A DNA stretch of 64,000 bases from Streptomyces sp. ISL-12 (GTDB lineage: Bacteria; Actinomycetota; Actinomycetes; Streptomycetales; Streptomycetaceae): contig NZ_JAGGOO010000056.1 of the NCBI RefSeq assembly GCF_018614415.1, positions 1 through 64,000 on the forward strand. The letters are read 5' to 3'. Below, one piece after another: positions 25,024 to 32,939 of the stretch. Numbering within the stretch: position 1 is the stretch's first letter; each line of letters opens with the position of its first letter. The position numbers and the translations under genes were made by a program. The notes below the pieces were generated by a model, which ran no database searches, was not told where the DNA came from, and saw only the letters and a list, made by a program, of their open reading frames with translations.

Positions 25024-26604
25024 TCACCGGGACCGGCGGGCCACCGTGAAGTGGTCGACCTGCTCGCCGGTCTCGGCGATGCCCCGCACCTTCAGCGTGG
25101 CCGTGCGGCCCTTGGCGGCCGGGGTGACGTCGACGCGCAGGAAGGAGTAGTCGAGGTAGCGCACCCGCGACCAGGCGACGGTCTCGCTCCGCTTGCCGCC
25201 GTCGACGCAGACGAACGACGAGACGGACTCGTCGTCCTTGACGTCGCCCTCGTAGGACTCGTCGGCGCTGAAGGCGTACAGGCTCTTGCCGGCCGCGCCC
25301 GCGGTGACATAGACGACGCCCTCGGTCTCGGGGTAGGCGGTGCCGCCGATGGGCAGTTCCTTGGCGACCTCGCCGCCCTTGATGACGTCGGTGCGCTCGT
25401 AGACGTGGTTGTGGCCGTTGATGACCAGGTCGACGGTGTACTTCTCGAAGAGCGGCACCCACTCGTCGCGCACGCCGCCCTCGGAGGCGTGGGCGGTGGC
25501 GGTGCAGTAGGCGCAGTGGTGGAAGAAGACGACGATGAAGTCGATGTCCTTGTCGGCCCGGTAGGCCTTGAGCGTCCGCTCCAGCCAGGTCGTCTGGGTG
25601 CCGCCGGAGATGCCGAGGTTGGCCGGGATCTCGAAGGAGATGTCGTTGGCGTCCAGCGAGACGACCGCCGTGTTGCCGTGCGTGAAGGAGTAGACGCCGG
25701 GGAGGTTGGTCTTGTCCGGGCCGTTGTCCGGCAGCTCCCAGCGGGCCTCCTCGCCGCCGTAGCCGTTGGGCGAGTACCAGGCCTCCATGTCGTGGTTGCC
25801 GTACGCGACCATCCACGGGACCGACTTGGCGACCGACTCGGTCTGGTGCAGGAACTGGTCCCACACCCGGGAGTCGAAGCCGGTGTCGGAGGTCTTGCCC
25901 TGCCCGGCCGGGTCGCCGTAGGCGATGTCGCCGGCGTGCAGGTGGAAGGCGGGGTTCTGGGCGAGGATCAGGGCGTCGTTGGCGAGGCCGTGGTAGCTGA
26001 CGCCCTGGTCGCCGAAGGCGGTGAAGGTGAACGGCTCCGCCTTGGCGGGGGCCGTGGTGAAGGTGCCGAGGGTGCCGGCGAGGTGGGCCTCGGCCGGGTC
26101 GAAACCGGCGTGGCCGACACCGTAGTAGTAGGTCCGGCCCGGCTTGAGCCGGCTGAGCCTGGCGTGCACGTAGTACTGGGTGTGGTCGCCGCTCGCGCCG
26201 ACCCCGGCGGGGGTGTGCAGGGTGCGGATCTCGGCGTCGATCTTGCGGGAGAGGTCCCAGGGGTGGGCGCCGATCCGGATGAACGGCTTCTTGACGGCGA
26301 CCGGGACCTGCCAGGAGACGGTCATCTCGGTGCGCGGGTCGTTGCCGTAGGCGAGGTGGCGGCCGAAGGGGGCGACCAGGGCGCCGTCGACGCTCTCGGT
26401 GGCCGGAGCCGTGCGCTGGGTCGGTACGGCGGCCTGGGCGGTGCCGCCCGCCACGAACGCGCCGCCGGCCACGGCACCGAGCGTGACCGCTCCGCCCCGC
26501 ACCAGCGTGCGGCGCGAGAACCTGGCCCGCAGGTACTCGTGCTGCTCGGCCATGCTCATCCGCGCGGCCAGCCGCTCGGGAACGCCCATACGAGGAATGT
26601 CCAT
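25024..26604 (-). CDS. Tat-exported purple acid phosphatase family metallophosphoesterase
   Basis: 526-residue secreted phosphatase. The twin-arginine signal is SRRTLVRGGAVTLGAVAGGA around residues 30-50, ending before AQAAVPTQ. A fibronectin-like N-terminal domain (TEMTVSWQVPV, LKPGRTYYYGVGHAG) precedes the metallophosphoesterase core. The five metal motifs are in order: FGDQG, GDIAYGD, YGNHDMEAW, FFHHCAYC, and INGHNHVYERT. These are the ligands of the Fe-Me2+ centre of purple acid phosphatases. It probably releases phosphate from organic phosphates outside the cell. A Pho box was not looked for exhaustively. Confidence 0.92.
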   Translation of the reverse strand: MDIPRMGVPERLAARMSMAEQHEYLRARFSRRTLVRGGAVTLGAVAGGAFVAGGTAQAAVPTQRTAPATESVDGALVAPFGRHLAYGNDPRTEMTVSWQVPVAVKKPFIRIGAHPWDLSRKIDAEIRTLHTPAGVGASGDHTQYYVHARLSRLKPGRTYYYGVGHAGFDPAEAHLAGTLGTFTTAPAKAEPFTFTAFGDQGVSYHGLANDALILAQNPAFHLHAGDIAYGDPAGQGKTSDTGFDSRVWDQFLHQTESVAKSVPWMVAYGNHDMEAWYSPNGYGGEEARWELPDNGPDKTNLPGVYSFTHGNTAVVSLDANDISFEIPANLGISGGTQTTWLERTLKAYRADKDIDFIVVFFHHCAYCTATAHASEGGVRDEWVPLFEKYTVDLVINGHNHVYERTDVIKGGEVAKELPIGGTAYPETEGVVYVTAGAAGKSLYAFSADESYEGDVKDDESVSSFVCVDGGKRSETVAWSRVRYLDYSFLRVDVTPAAKGRTATLKVRGIAETGEQVDHFTVARRSR

Positions 26605-26754
26605 GGCGTCTGAAACTCGTCTCCCGAGGCAACGAATTTTCGGCCACAGGATGGACAGCCGGCAAACAGCCTCTCATGAGAGTTTCAACAGGTACGTGCC
26701 CGAAATCGGGCAGGATTCTTGCGCGGGCGCCGACTGTCCCCCAGGATCTACCGG

Positions 26755-27012
26755 GTGCACGACGAACTCGTTGATCATCTGACGCGGTCCACGCCCCTCA
26801 ACCGGGGCGAGGCGCTGCGCGTGGTCCAGGACGTGCTCGCCTACTTCGACGAGACGACCGAGGAATTCGTCCGTCGCCGCCACCGCGAACTCCAGGCCCA
26901 GGGCCTGGTGAACGCGACGATCTTCGAACGGATCAAGGCGGAACTCACATACCGGGCGGTCGCACCGCCGGAGCTGACGCTCCGCCAGCTGCGCCGCATC
27001 GTCTACGGCTGA
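26755..27012 (+). CDS. small conserved hypothetical protein upstream of glmS
   Basis: 85 residues, mostly helical, with a basic C-terminal part: LVDHLTRSTPLNRGEALRVV, then DVLAYFDETTEEFVRRRHRE and ELTLRQLRRIVYG. No domain is recognised. GTG at 26755 with AGGAT about 8 bases upstream is taken as the start; the frame is open to 26719. It ends 14 nt before glmS, so co-transcription with glmS is likely, which makes it a candidate accessory factor for amino sugar synthesis (inference only). Confidence 0.7.
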   Translation: MHDELVDHLTRSTPLNRGEALRVVQDVLAYFDETTEEFVRRRHRELQAQGLVNATIFERIKAELTYRAVAPPELTLRQLRRIVYG

Positions 27013-27026
27013 GGGACAGCGTTTCT

Positions 27027-28844
27027 ATGTGCGGAATCGTCGGATACATCGGGAAGCGCGACGTGGCGCCCCTGCTCCTGGAGGGCCTCCAGCGCCTGGA
27101 GTACCGGGGCTACGACTCGGCGGGCATCGTCGTGACCTCGCCGAAGGCGGCCGGCCTGAAGACGGTCAAGGCCAAGGGCCGGGTCCGTGACCTGGAGGCC
27201 AAGGTCCCGGCGCGCTTCAAGGGCACCACCGGCATCGCCCACACCCGCTGGGCCACCCACGGCGCCCCCTCCGACGTCAACGCCCACCCGCACATGTCGG
27301 CCGACGACCGGGTCGCCGTCGTCCACAACGGCATCATCGACAACGCCGCCGAGCTGCGCCGCAAGCTGGAGGCGGAGGGCGTCGAGTTCCTCTCCGAGAC
27401 CGACACCGAGGTCCTCGTCCACCTCATCGCCCGTTCGGGCGCCGAGAAGCTGGAGGACCGCGTCCGCGAGACCCTCCGCCTGATCGAGGGCACCTACGGC
27501 ATCGCGGTGATGCACGCCGACTTCCCCGACCGCATCGTGGTCGCCCGCAACGGCTCCCCGGTCGTCCTCGGCATCGGCGAGAAGGAGATGTTCGTCGCCT
27601 CCGACATCGCCGCGCTGGTCACCCACACCCGGCAGATAGTCACCCTCGACGACGGCGAGATGGCCACCCTCAAGGCCGACGACTTCCGCACGTACACCAC
27701 CGAGGGCACCCGCACCACCGCCGAGCCGACCACCGTGGAGTGGGAGGCGGCCTCCTACGACATGGGCGGCCACGACACCTACATGCACAAGGAGATCCAC
27801 GAGCAGGCCGAGGCGGTCGACCGCGTCCTGCGCGGCCGGATCGACGACCGCTTCTCCACGGTGCACCTCGGCGGCCTCAACCTGGACGCCCGCGAGGCCC
27901 GCCGCATCCGGCGCGTGAAGATCCTCGGCTGCGGCACCTCGTACCACGCGGGCATGATCGGCGCCCAGATGATCGAGGAGCTGGCCCGCATCCCCGCCGA
28001 CGCCGAGCCCGCCTCCGAGTTCCGCTACCGCAACGCCGTCGTCGACCCCGACACCCTCTACGTCGCCGTGTCCCAGTCCGGTGAGACGTACGACGTACTG
28101 GCCGCCGTACAGGAGCTGAAGCGCAAGGGCGCGCGGGTGCTCGGCATCGTCAACGTCGTCGGCTCGGCGATCGCCCGCGAGGCGGACGGCGGCATGTACG
28201 TGCACGCCGGGCCGGAGGTCTGCGTCGTCTCCACCAAGTGCTTCACCAACACCACGGTCGCCTTCGCGCTGCTCGCCCTGCACCTGGGCCGCACCCGCGA
28301 CCTGTCCGTCCGGGACGGCAAGCGGATCATCGAGGGGCTGCGCAAGCTGCCCGCGCAGATCTCCGAGATGCTGGAGCAGGAGGAGGACATCAAGAAGCTG
28401 GCCGCGCAGTACGCCGACGCCCGCTCGATGCTCTTCATCGGCCGGGTGCGGGGCTACCCGGTGGCCCGCGAGGCGTCGTTGAAGCTCAAGGAGGTCTCGT
28501 ACATCCACGCCGAGGCGTACCCGGCCTCCGAGCTGAAGCACGGCCCGCTCGCGCTGATCGAGCCGGCCCTGCCCACGGTGGCGATCGTCCCCGACGACGA
28601 CCTGCTGGAGAAGAACCGCGCCGCGATGGAGGAGATCAAGGCCCGCAGCGGCCAGATCCTCGCGGTCGCCCACCAGGAGCAGGAGAAGGCCGACCACACG
28701 ATCGTCGTCCCGAAGAACGAGGACGAACTCGACCCCATCCTGATGGGCATCCCCCTTCAACTCCTCGCCTACCACACGGCGTTGGCCCTGGGCCGGGACA
28801 TCGACAAGCCGCGCAACCTGGCCAAGTCGGTGACGGTGGAGTAG
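27027..28844 (+). CDS. glmS: glutamine--fructose-6-phosphate aminotransferase
   Basis: 605-residue cytoplasmic enzyme that makes glucosamine-6-phosphate from fructose-6-phosphate and glutamine, the entry to peptidoglycan and chitin-derived amino sugars. The N-terminal glutaminase begins with the processed Cys nucleophile (MCGIVGYIG) and has RWATHGAPSDVNAHPH and VHNGIIDN. Two SIS domains follow (ILGCGTSYHAGMIGAQMIEE, SQSGETYDVLAAVQELKRKG, then GRVRGYPVAREASLKLKEVS and EAYPASELKHGPLALIE). It ends in the conserved NLAKSVTVE. No glmS ribozyme is apparent in the 14 nt leader. Confidence 0.97.
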   Translation: MCGIVGYIGKRDVAPLLLEGLQRLEYRGYDSAGIVVTSPKAAGLKTVKAKGRVRDLEAKVPARFKGTTGIAHTRWATHGAPSDVNAHPHMSADDRVAVVHNGIIDNAAELRRKLEAEGVEFLSETDTEVLVHLIARSGAEKLEDRVRETLRLIEGTYGIAVMHADFPDRIVVARNGSPVVLGIGEKEMFVASDIAALVTHTRQIVTLDDGEMATLKADDFRTYTTEGTRTTAEPTTVEWEAASYDMGGHDTYMHKEIHEQAEAVDRVLRGRIDDRFSTVHLGGLNLDAREARRIRRVKILGCGTSYHAGMIGAQMIEELARIPADAEPASEFRYRNAVVDPDTLYVAVSQSGETYDVLAAVQELKRKGARVLGIVNVVGSAIAREADGGMYVHAGPEVCVVSTKCFTNTTVAFALLALHLGRTRDLSVRDGKRIIEGLRKLPAQISEMLEQEEDIKKLAAQYADARSMLFIGRVRGYPVAREASLKLKEVSYIHAEAYPASELKHGPLALIEPALPTVAIVPDDDLLEKNRAAMEEIKARSGQILAVAHQEQEKADHTIVVPKNEDELDPILMGIPLQLLAYHTALALGRDIDKPRNLAKSVTVE

Positions 28845-28856
28845 GCCCCCCCTACG

Positions 28857-28925
28857 AATCCTCACGCGAGGATTTCCCCACAGCAGACGGCCCCTCACGT
28901 GTGCCAACAGCACGCGGGGGGCCGT
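28857..28925 (+). terminator. two hairpins after glmS
   Basis: A perfect 7-bp stem AATCCTC-acgc-GAGGATT at 28857-28874 is followed by a longer one, 28887-28925, in which ACGGCCCCTC and its continuation pair with GGGGGGCCGT with one mismatch over 15 bp. They lie between glmS and the convergent universal stress protein gene and probably terminate both. Confidence 0.75.
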
Positions 28926-29069
28926 TCCGGGTCGCCGGGAAGCCGCCCGACTCCCCGGCCGACGCTGCCGACCGGCGGCCGTCACTCCCCGGTCGATGCC
29001 CCCTTCATGCCCTTCACAAGAGCACGAACACCTCTACGCGGCGGTAGGTTCCGGCGGACTGCCGGGCCG

Positions 29070-29597
29070 TCAGGGAATGACCACCACGGGCCGCTGGGCC
29101 CGCTTGGCGAGCCGCCCGGCGACCGAGCCGAAGAGGCGCCCCACCAGACCGTGGGTGGACCCCACGACGATGGCGTCGGCCTCGTACTCCCGCCCCACCT
29201 CTTCGAGTTCGTGGCAGATGTCACCGCCGCGCTCGACCAGGATCCAGGGGACCTCGGTGAGATAGTCCGCGCAGGCCAGTTCCAGCCCGAGGACCTCGGT
29301 GCGGTGGTCGGGCACGTCCACGAAGACGGGCGGCTCGCAGCCCGCCCACACGGTCGTGGGCAGCCGGTTGGCCACATGGACGATGATCAGGCCCTGTGCC
29401 TGCCGCCGGGCCATGCCGATGGCGTAGGCGAGGGCGCGTTCACTGGACGTGGAGCCGTCGAAGCCCACGACGACCCCGTGCTTGAAGGCGGGGTCGCACG
29501 CGTGGCGCGGCTCGGGCTCCGCCAGGGGATCGGCCGCCGTCGGATCGGCGACCGGCCGCTTGCGGTCCGCGGGTTCGAAGAATTCGTGACCGGCCAT
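29070..29597 (-). CDS. universal stress protein (UspA family)
   Basis: 175-residue single-domain Usp. After a ~35-residue Pro/Asp-rich extension the fold starts HGVVVGFDGSTSSERALAYA and ends with GSTHGLVGRLFGSVAGRLAK followed by RPVVVIP. The G-2x-G-9x-G(S/T) ATP-binding signature is approximated by VVGSTHGLVGRLFGSVAGRL. It is likely a cytoplasmic ATP-binding stress protein. It faces the long upstream region of adpA and converges with glmS. Confidence 0.88.
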   Translation of the reverse strand: MAGHEFFEPADRKRPVADPTAADPLAEPEPRHACDPAFKHGVVVGFDGSTSSERALAYAIGMARRQAQGLIIVHVANRLPTTVWAGCEPPVFVDVPDHRTEVLGLELACADYLTEVPWILVERGGDICHELEEVGREYEADAIVVGSTHGLVGRLFGSVAGRLAKRAQRPVVVIP

Positions 29598-30491
29598 GGC
29601 TGTCTCGGCGTTTTGATCCTTTATGGGTGGACCGACAGGGTGCGGCGGAGCTGTGTCCGAATCAGTGTCCGGGAATCATCTTCCCAACCCCATACCCCCA
29701 AGGGTACGGCGGCACGCCTCCTTCGCCCAGTTCCCGACGGGCTCCCCGCCGGGGTTCCCCGGAGCATGCACGAGGGGGCGCCCGTTACGCAATGGTTGCT
29801 GCGCTGTACAGGCGGTTCGCACAGGATTCACGCGCGCGTACGCCTCTCGTACCGAAGCCCGGTACGCCGGACCGACCTGGGGCGCCCGTGCGCCCGGGCC
29901 GACATCGGACCCCGGTGAACCACCCTCAGGGAGCACGCACGCCCGAGCCGGACCACCCCTCCCCCGCACCGGACACCCGGCCTCCCTCGGCCTCCCCGGG
30001 GGCCTCCGGCCCCCGTGGCGCCGAAGCTCTCTCGCGGGCGCCGGCGACGGGACCGGGGCGCGCGGGGGCGGACGGAGCGCCGAAGGAGGCACACCGGTCG
30101 CCTGACCGGTTTCCGTACACGCGCCCGTTCCTTTTCGGCCAACTTCGGCGCATGGCGCATCCCTACCGGGAACCACCCCCCAATCCCCGTTCCACCTGCA
30201 CGGAAAGGGTCTCGAGGGCCCTGCGCACCCTACGGGGATTGGCCACTGCCACAAGGCGTACTTCCCTGCGGCGTCCCGGAGTGCAACGCTTCGTGATCGA
30301 ATGCTTCACGCCAAGTTGCCATGTCGACAATGTCCCAAGTGCCGAACCGGCCACCCCGGCACGACGGGACGCAGTAGATTCGATCTTGATTGTCTACGGC
30401 GGGGGACAAGTGCAGGACCGAGGGGAAACGTGCTGGAGCGACAGGCCCGACAAGTTAGGGGCGCCGCGACCACCGAGGGGGGCTTAGCAGT
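29598..30491. other. long intergenic region upstream of adpA
   Basis: About 890 bp without a gene I can support. Several open frames cross it on both strands, but their proteins are Arg/Pro/Gly-rich and lack domains. The last ~250 bp are lower in GC and probably contain the adpA promoter. One AdpA-like site (TGGCGTGAAG on the minus strand, 30304-30313) matches 9 of 10 positions of TGGCSNGWWY, consistent with autoregulation. A small RNA or a long leader is possible. Confidence 0.5.
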
Positions 30492-31712
30492 ATGAGCCAC
30501 GACTCCGCTGCCGCGCCGGAAGCCGCGACCCGGAAGCTCTCCGGGCGACGCCGCAAGGAGATCGTCGCGGTGCTGCTGTTCAGCGGCGGTCCCATCTTCG
30601 AGAGTTCCATACCGCTGTCGGTGTTCGGTATCGACCGGCAGGACGCCGGCGTGCCGCGCTACCGGCTGCTGGTCTGCGCCGGGGAAGACGGCCCGCTCAG
30701 GACCACGGGAGGTCTGGAGCTGACCGCGCCGCAGGGGCTGGAGGCGATCTCCCGGGCCGGCACCGTGGTGGTGCCCGCCTGGCGGTCGATCACCTCACCA
30801 CCCCCGGAGGAGGCGCTGGACGCGCTGCGCCGGGCGCACGAGGAGGGCGCGCGCATCGTCGGCCTGTGCACCGGCGCGTTCGTGCTGGCCGCGGCGGGGC
30901 TGCTGGACGGCCGCCCGGCCACCACCCACTGGATGTACGCGCCGACGCTCGCCAAGCGCTACCCGTCGGTCCACGTCGACCCGCGGGAGCTGTTCGTCGA
31001 CGACGGCGACGTGCTGACCTCGGCGGGCACCGCGGCCGGGATCGATCTCTGCCTGCACATCGTGCGCACGGACCACGGCAACGAGGCGGCCGGCGCGCTG
31101 GCCCGGCGCCTGGTGGTCCCACCGCGCCGCAGCGGCGGCCAGGAGCGCTACCTGGACCGCTCTTTACCGGAGGAGATCGGCGCCGACCCGCTCGCCGAGG
31201 TCGTCGCCTGGGCGCTGGAGCACCTCCACGAGCAGTTCGACGTGGAGACGCTCGCCGCGCGCGCGTACATGTCGCGCCGGACCTTCGACCGGCGCTTCCG
31301 CTCGCTGACGGGCTCGGCACCGCTCCAGTGGCTGATCACCCAGCGGGTGCTCCAGGCGCAGCGTCTGCTGGAGACGTCGGACTACTCGGTGGACGAGGTC
31401 GCCGGCCGCTGCGGCTTCCGCTCGCCGGTGGCGCTGCGCGGCCACTTCCGCCGCCAGCTCGGGTCCTCCCCGGCCGCGTACCGCGCCGCCTACCGCGCCC
31501 GCCGGCCGCAGGGCGACCGCCCGGCGGAGAGCGGTGAGCGGGCCCCGGCACCGGCCGAGGCGGCCGGTCAGCACCCGGTCCCGCTGCACCCGGAGGGCGG
31601 CGTCCCGTTCCAGACCCGCCGCCCCGCCCCGCACCTCGCCCCCGCGGAACCCGACCGCGAGGCCTACGCGGGCCCCCGCCCCAGCCTCCCGGGCCAGCGC
31701 AGCGCACCCTGA
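30492..31712 (+). CDS. adpA: AdpA, central developmental regulator (DJ-1/AraC type)
   Basis: 406-residue pleiotropic regulator of morphological differentiation and secondary metabolism. The N-terminal DJ-1/PfpI-like domain is VAVLLFSGGPIFESSIPLSV...IVGLCTGAFVLAAAGLLDGR with the conserved Cys. The AraC-type DNA-binding domain is VETLAARAYMSRRTFDRRFR, LTGSAPLQWLITQRVLQAQR and VAGRCGFRSPVALRGHFRRQ. The C-terminal tail is Pro/Ala-rich. A TTA codon between the two domains (31164-31166) makes translation dependent on the bldA tRNA, as in S. coelicolor. The next gene is oligoribonuclease, the conserved adpA-ornA order. Confidence 0.96.
   Translation: MSHDSAAAPEAATRKLSGRRRKEIVAVLLFSGGPIFESSIPLSVFGIDRQDAGVPRYRLLVCAGEDGPLRTTGGLELTAPQGLEAISRAGTVVVPAWRSITSPPPEEALDALRRAHEEGARIVGLCTGAFVLAAAGLLDGRPATTHWMYAPTLAKRYPSVHVDPRELFVDDGDVLTSAGTAAGIDLCLHIVRTDHGNEAAGALARRLVVPPRRSGGQERYLDRSLPEEIGADPLAEVVAWALEHLHEQFDVETLAARAYMSRRTFDRRFRSLTGSAPLQWLITQRVLQAQRLLETSDYSVDEVAGRCGFRSPVALRGHFRRQLGSSPAAYRAAYRARRPQGDRPAESGERAPAPAEAAGQHPVPLHPEGGVPFQTRRPAPHLAPAEPDREAYAGPRPSLPGQRSAP
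31164..31166 (+). promoter_or_regulatory. bldA-dependent TTA codon in adpA
   Basis: Codon 225 of adpA reads TTA (Ser-Leu-Pro-Glu-Glu context), in the linker just before the AraC domain. TTA is very rare in streptomycete genes and is read by the developmentally regulated leucyl-tRNA of bldA. It is the only in-frame TTA I noticed in the annotated genes of this window, though I did not check every codon. Confidence 0.92.
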
Positions 31713-31792
31713 CGTCCCCCGCGTGCCGGGCATGCCGGGCGGCTCCCAGGGCCCGCCCGGCCGACGCCGGGGGCCGACGCGGCGGACGTCGC

Positions 31793-31868
31793 CCCTCCAG
31801 CCCGTCCGGCGCTTGAGGACGAGGTCGTCCAGGCCGCAGGCGGGGTCCAGGGGCGGCGGCCCCCGGTG
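31793..31868. repeat. dispersed streptomycete intergenic repeat
   Basis: The block containing CCAGCCCGTCCGGCGCTTGA, then GGACGAG, and later GGGGTCCAGGGGCGGCGGCC, recalls a short element found very often between Streptomyces genes. Its right part can fold (GGCGGCGGCCCCCGG). It occupies most of the gap between adpA and orn and may act as a terminator or processing site. The assignment rests on memory of the motif. Confidence 0.5.
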
Positions 31869-31924
31869 AGGCCCACACCGACGCCGGGGGCCTGAACGGG
31901 CGACGTCAGCCGTAGGGTGTTCGC

Positions 31925-32539
31925 ATGAACGATCGCATGGTGTGGATCGACTGCGAGATGACCGGCCTCTCGCTGTCCGACGACGCGCTCATCGAGGTGG
32001 CCGCCCTCGTCACCGATTCCGAGCTGAACATCCTCGGCGACGGCGTGGACATCGTCATCCGTCCGCCGGAGCAGGCCCTGGAGACCATGCCGGACGTGGT
32101 GCGCCAGATGCACACCGCCTCCGGCCTCCTCGCCGAGCTGGAGCACGGCACGACGCTGGCCGACGCCGAGGAGCGGGTCCTGGCGTACGTGAAGGAGCAC
32201 GTCAAGGAGCCCGGCAAGGCTCCGCTGTGCGGCAACTCCGTCGGCACCGACCGCGGCTTCCTGCTCCGTGACATGCCGGCCCTGGAGGACTACCTCCACT
32301 ACCGGATCGTCGACGTGTCCTCGATCAAGGAGCTGGCCCGCCGCTGGTACCCGAGGGCCTACTTCAACAGTCCCGAGAAGAACGGCAACCACCGCGCGCT
32401 CGCCGACATCCGCGAGTCCATCGCCGAGCTGCGCTACTACCGCGAAGCCGTCTTCGTACCGCAGCCCGGCCCCGACTCCGAGACCGCCAAGACCATCGCG
32501 GCGAAGCACATCGTGCGCGCCGAACAGGGACGCCACTGA
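31925..32539 (+). CDS. orn: oligoribonuclease
   Basis: 204-residue DEDDh 3'-5' exoribonuclease that degrades 2-5-nt RNAs and pGpG from c-di-GMP turnover. The acidic residues are in MVWIDCEMTGL (Asp, Glu), GNSVGTDRGFLLRDMP (Asp) and the final HRALADIRESI (His, Asp). VDVSSIKELARRWYP is typical. It follows adpA, where relatives (ornA) affect growth and sporulation, and precedes tRNA-His. Confidence 0.97.
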   Translation: MNDRMVWIDCEMTGLSLSDDALIEVAALVTDSELNILGDGVDIVIRPPEQALETMPDVVRQMHTASGLLAELEHGTTLADAEERVLAYVKEHVKEPGKAPLCGNSVGTDRGFLLRDMPALEDYLHYRIVDVSSIKELARRWYPRAYFNSPEKNGNHRALADIRESIAELRYYREAVFVPQPGPDSETAKTIAAKHIVRAEQGRH

Positions 32540-32623
32540 AGCGTGGCGCGAGCACCCCTTCGGACCCTGTACACTTTTTCTCGGCCGGTCGGGGAAACCA
32601 CACGGAATCCCAGCACCGGTCAT

Positions 32624-32697
32624 GGTGGGTGTAGCTCAGCTGGTAGAGCACCTGGTTGTGGTCCAGGAAGTCGCGGGTTCAAGTCCCGTCACTCACC
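32624..32697 (+). tRNA. tRNA-His (GTG anticodon)
   Basis: Cloverleaf with acceptor GTGGGTG at 32625-32631 pairing with CACTCAC at 32690-32696 (one G-U). The D arm contains AGCTCAGCTGGTAGAGC. The anticodon stem CCTGG...CCAGG encloses TTGTGGT with anticodon GTG, and the T arm is CGGGTTCAAGTCCCG. The G at 32624 is the histidine-specific G-1 opposite C73. CCA is not encoded. Confidence 0.97.
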
Positions 32698-32705
32698 CTG
32701 ACAGG

Positions 32706-32742
32706 AAGCCCCTGGTACGCGGATGACGCGGACCAGGGGCTT
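32706..32742 (+). terminator. terminator after tRNA-His
   Basis: An uninterrupted 11-bp stem, AAGCCCCTGGT at 32706-32716 and ACCAGGGGCTT at 32732-32742, follows the tRNA by eight bases. Confidence 0.85.
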
Positions 32743-32939
32743 CGTCGTCGTTCCCGCCCCGGCCGCCCGGCCGCCCTCCCGGTCCTTTTCCCGCCAACCC
32801 CGCGGTCGAGAAGAGCAGTTCACCGGTTCGCATCTCGTACGCAACGAGTAATGTCCAGAGTTGATCGAGTGGAATGACCATCCTGGTGGGACTGGAATGG
32901 GGTTCGGGTGCGTCGGACGGATCTGATGGGTGAGGCCTC

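Noticed and set aside
27013..27026. glmS ribozyme/riboswitch
   Set aside because: Only 14 nt separate glmS from the preceding gene, too short for the ribozyme, and no similar fold was noticed upstream.
29676..30254. A gene in the region before adpA
   Set aside because: Frames here on both strands give Pro/Arg-rich products without start signals or known domains.
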